From assembly GCA_945911685.1 (NCBI GenBank), contig CAMEAW010000131.1, forward strand, positions 1-8,113: DNA of 8,113 nucleotides, written 5' to 3'. The notes under the pieces are model-generated. The model saw nothing but the letters and a program-made list of their open reading frames with translations. It was not told the DNA's origin and searched no databases. Origin of the DNA: Bordetella parapertussis. GTDB lineage: Bacteria > Pseudomonadota > Gammaproteobacteria > Burkholderiales > Burkholderiaceae_B. How positions within the stretch are numbered: position 1 is the stretch's first letter; every line of letters starts with the position of its first letter. Positions 6,832 to 8,113 of the stretch are shown piece by piece. The translations under genes and the position numbers were made by a program.

Positions 6832-7763
6832 TGAACACTCAAGCGACAACGCTGGCAGCACCGTCTGTCAGCGAACTAGGGGCTGCCTCTGCAATCACCG
6901 TTGTGGTGCCGTTTCCAGCCGGCGGAATTGATTTGATTTTGAAGATGTTTTTAAGCGTTTGGTCTGAGTACTTGGGACAAGAGATCAAGCTAAGCAATCG
7001 CCCCGGCGGCACGGGTGCGGTGGGCACACTTGAAGTGGCTCAGGCGCAGGCTGACGGTCTGACGCTACTGTTTGCCTCGCAGGGGCCGTTGTTGTATCAA
7101 CCTCTGGTGAACCAGGTTGGCTACGATGTCCAGCAATCATTTGTACCTGTTTGTCGGGTGACTTCGACCCCGAGCGTTTTAATTGCTTCTGCGAGCAGCG
7201 GTCTGAGTTGCGTAAACGATATCTTGCGAACAGCAAAACACTCTGCGAAGCCGTTGATCTATTCGTCGCCCGGGCCGGGCGGCTTGCCCCACATAGGGAT
7301 GGCGGCGTGTGCACGCACGTTAGGTATCGAGATGCAGCATCAGCCGTTCGCTGGCGCTGCAGCCGCGATCGAGGCGCTCAAACAAGGGCAAGCTGACTTG
7401 ATTGCAGAACAGTTGCCTACTGCTGTTGCGCTTGCGGGGCAGGGTAATCGCATCATCGGGGTGTTTGCGCCCGAGCGATTGGCCTCGCTGGCCGACGTGC
7501 CCACCATGCTTGAACAAGGCTGCGACTTGTCTTTTCAGTCGTGGAACGCGTTGATGGCGCCGGCGGGTACGGAGACCGCGATCCTGCAGCGACTGAGCGA
7601 GACCTGTAAGGCAGCCTTGGTCGCAGTTGCGCCGCAGTTGTATCGAGAGATGGGGATGGAGCCCGCTTATTTAAGTTCTGCACAAACTGCCTCGTTTATT
7701 GCCGGTGAATTAGATAAGGCACAAGCTTTAGTTCGGTTAAGTGGAGTCGCATCTTTGAAGTAA
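6831..7763 (+). CDS. Bug/TctC-family protein 2, lacking a signal peptide
   Basis: The 310 residues form an essentially full-length TctC-type binding domain beginning ITVVVPFPAGG (22-32), with NRPGG (56-60), an ADGLTLL segment (74-80), H154, PFAG (172-175) and the usual C-terminal helical part. Unlike the Bug proteins on either side, the N-terminus (residues 1-21) has no basic residue and no continuous hydrophobic core, so no Sec signal is evident; the frame upstream inside the sulfatase gene offers none either. Several conserved positions differ: one residue is missing between GG and D34, PDGY is ADGL, PYKG is PFAG, and the Glu four residues after the conserved His is Ala. The frame is intact and the start sits in a TAATG overlap with the sulfatase stop, preceded by a weak GGGG, so it appears to be expressed. 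It may be a cytoplasmic ligand-binding or accessory protein; alternatively it is a receptor that lost export. Confidence 0.85.
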   Translation: MNTQATTLAAPSVSELGAASAITVVVPFPAGGIDLILKMFLSVWSEYLGQEIKLSNRPGGTGAVGTLEVAQAQADGLTLLFASQGPLLYQPLVNQVGYDVQQSFVPVCRVTSTPSVLIASASSGLSCVNDILRTAKHSAKPLIYSSPGPGGLPHIGMAACARTLGIEMQHQPFAGAAAAIEALKQGQADLIAEQLPTAVALAGQGNRIIGVFAPERLASLADVPTMLEQGCDLSFQSWNALMAPAGTETAILQRLSETCKAALVAVAPQLYREMGMEPAYLSSAQTASFIAGELDKAQALVRLSGVASLK

Positions 7764-7766
7764 GAG

Positions 7767-7781
7767 AACGTGGTGAAAGAA
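7767..7781 (+). repeat. Imperfect direct repeat, copy 1
   Basis: AACGTGGTGAAAGAA matches the copy at 7793-7807 with one mismatch. It begins four bases after the stop codon of the second Bug gene. The offset between copies is 26 bases. Confidence 0.55.
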
Positions 7782-7792
7782 AAAAGTCAACA

Positions 7793-7807
7793 AACGTGAT
7801 GAAAGAA
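7793..7807 (+). repeat. Imperfect direct repeat, copy 2
   Basis: AACGTGATGAAAGAA is the second copy of the 15-base repeat, ending 28 bases before the start of the third Bug gene. It may be a regulatory element or a small local duplication; no protein family is known to me for this motif. Confidence 0.55.
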
Positions 7808-7823
7808 CGCGAGTCTTCAAAAA

Positions 7824-7828
7824 AAGGA
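7824..7828 (+). promoter_or_regulatory. Ribosome binding site of Bug receptor 3
   Basis: AAGGA lies seven bases before the ATG at 7836, in an A-rich stretch. It fixes the start of a gene that is cut by the window edge. Confidence 0.75.
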
Positions 7829-7835
7829 AAATAAT

Positions 7836-8113
7836 ATGTTGAAAAGAATCTTGAGTGGTGTAGTCAGTTTGTTAGCCGTTGCGTTATTCACGGGCCAGAG
7901 TGCGCATGCGCAAGAGTTCCCAACGCGACCGTTGACGCTTGTGGTTCCCTATCCTGCGGGTGGTGGTGCTGACATCATTGCGCGTATGCTTGGCGAGGCG
8001 TTGAAAGAGCAGTTAGGGCAAGCGGTGGCCGTCACGAATCGGCCCGGCGGTCAAGGCACAATCGGGACTGCTGAGGTGATTCGGTCTGCACCAGATGGGT
8101 ATAACTTGGTGCT
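7836..8113 (+). CDS. Bug/TctC-family periplasmic solute receptor 3 (N-terminal part, runs off right edge)
   Basis: The first 92 residues of an exported tricarboxylate-type receptor. The signal peptide is classical: K3-R4, a hydrophobic core (about 5-19) and cleavage AHA|Q after residue 25. The mature part opens EFPTRPLTLVVPYPAGGGAD and continues with TNRPGGQGTIGT and APDGYNLV, all standard for the family and closer to consensus than the second Bug protein. It follows that gene by 72 bases on the same strand with no obvious terminator between, so it may be the fifth gene of the operon, though a separate promoter cannot be excluded. The remainder of the protein, roughly two thirds, is outside the window. 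The ligand is unknown. Confidence 0.93.
   Translation, partial: MLKRILSGVVSLLAVALFTGQSAHAQEFPTRPLTLVVPYPAGGGADIIARMLGEALKEQLGQAVAVTNRPGGQGTIGTAEVIRSAPDGYNLV

Noticed and set aside
1..8113. CRISPR arrays, tRNA or rRNA genes, transposases and phage genes
   Set aside because: No regularly spaced repeats, cloverleaf-like sequences or transposase/integrase motifs were seen; nearly all of the window is accounted for by the six genes and one partial gene at each edge described above.

Overview
The window looks like chromosomal DNA from a betaproteobacterium of the Burkholderiales, most likely Alcaligenaceae-like. Three Bug/TctC-type extracytoplasmic solute receptor genes lie within about 5.4 kb. 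Expansion of this family is a hallmark of Bordetella, Achromobacter, Cupriavidus and their relatives. Base composition looks moderately GC-rich by eye, with one clearly AT-rich regulatory gap. The taxonomic placement is inference.

Layout. (1) Positions 1-1475, minus strand: the N-terminal 491 residues of a UvrA excinuclease ATPase, running off the left edge just before its ABC signature motif. (2) 1476-1637: a non-coding gap with overlapping inverted repeats. (3) 1638-2567, minus strand: a LysR-type regulator. (4) 2568-2672: an AT-rich divergent control region containing a perfect 13-bp palindrome of the T-N11-A form expected for a LysR binding site. (5) 2673-7763, plus strand: four tightly coupled genes, namely a Bug receptor with a signal peptide, an HpaE-like aldehyde dehydrogenase, a cysteine-type sulfatase/phosphonate-ester hydrolase family enzyme, and a second Bug-family protein with no visible signal peptide. 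The first three junctions overlap (ATGA, ATGA, TAATG). (6) 7764-7835: a short gap with a 15-nt imperfect direct repeat. (7) 7836 to the right edge: the start of a third Bug receptor with a textbook signal peptide.

How it may work together (inference): the LysR protein controls a catabolic operon. Exported Bug receptors would capture an organic acid or ester. The sulfatase-family enzyme, which appears cytoplasmic, would cleave a sulfate or phosphonate ester. The aldehyde dehydrogenase would oxidise a resulting (semi)aldehyde to an acid. No membrane transporter subunits (TctA/TctB or other) are in the window, so the receptors' partners are elsewhere. The most unusual element is the second Bug protein, which seems to be cytoplasmic, differs at several positions conserved in the family, and is translationally coupled to the sulfatase.
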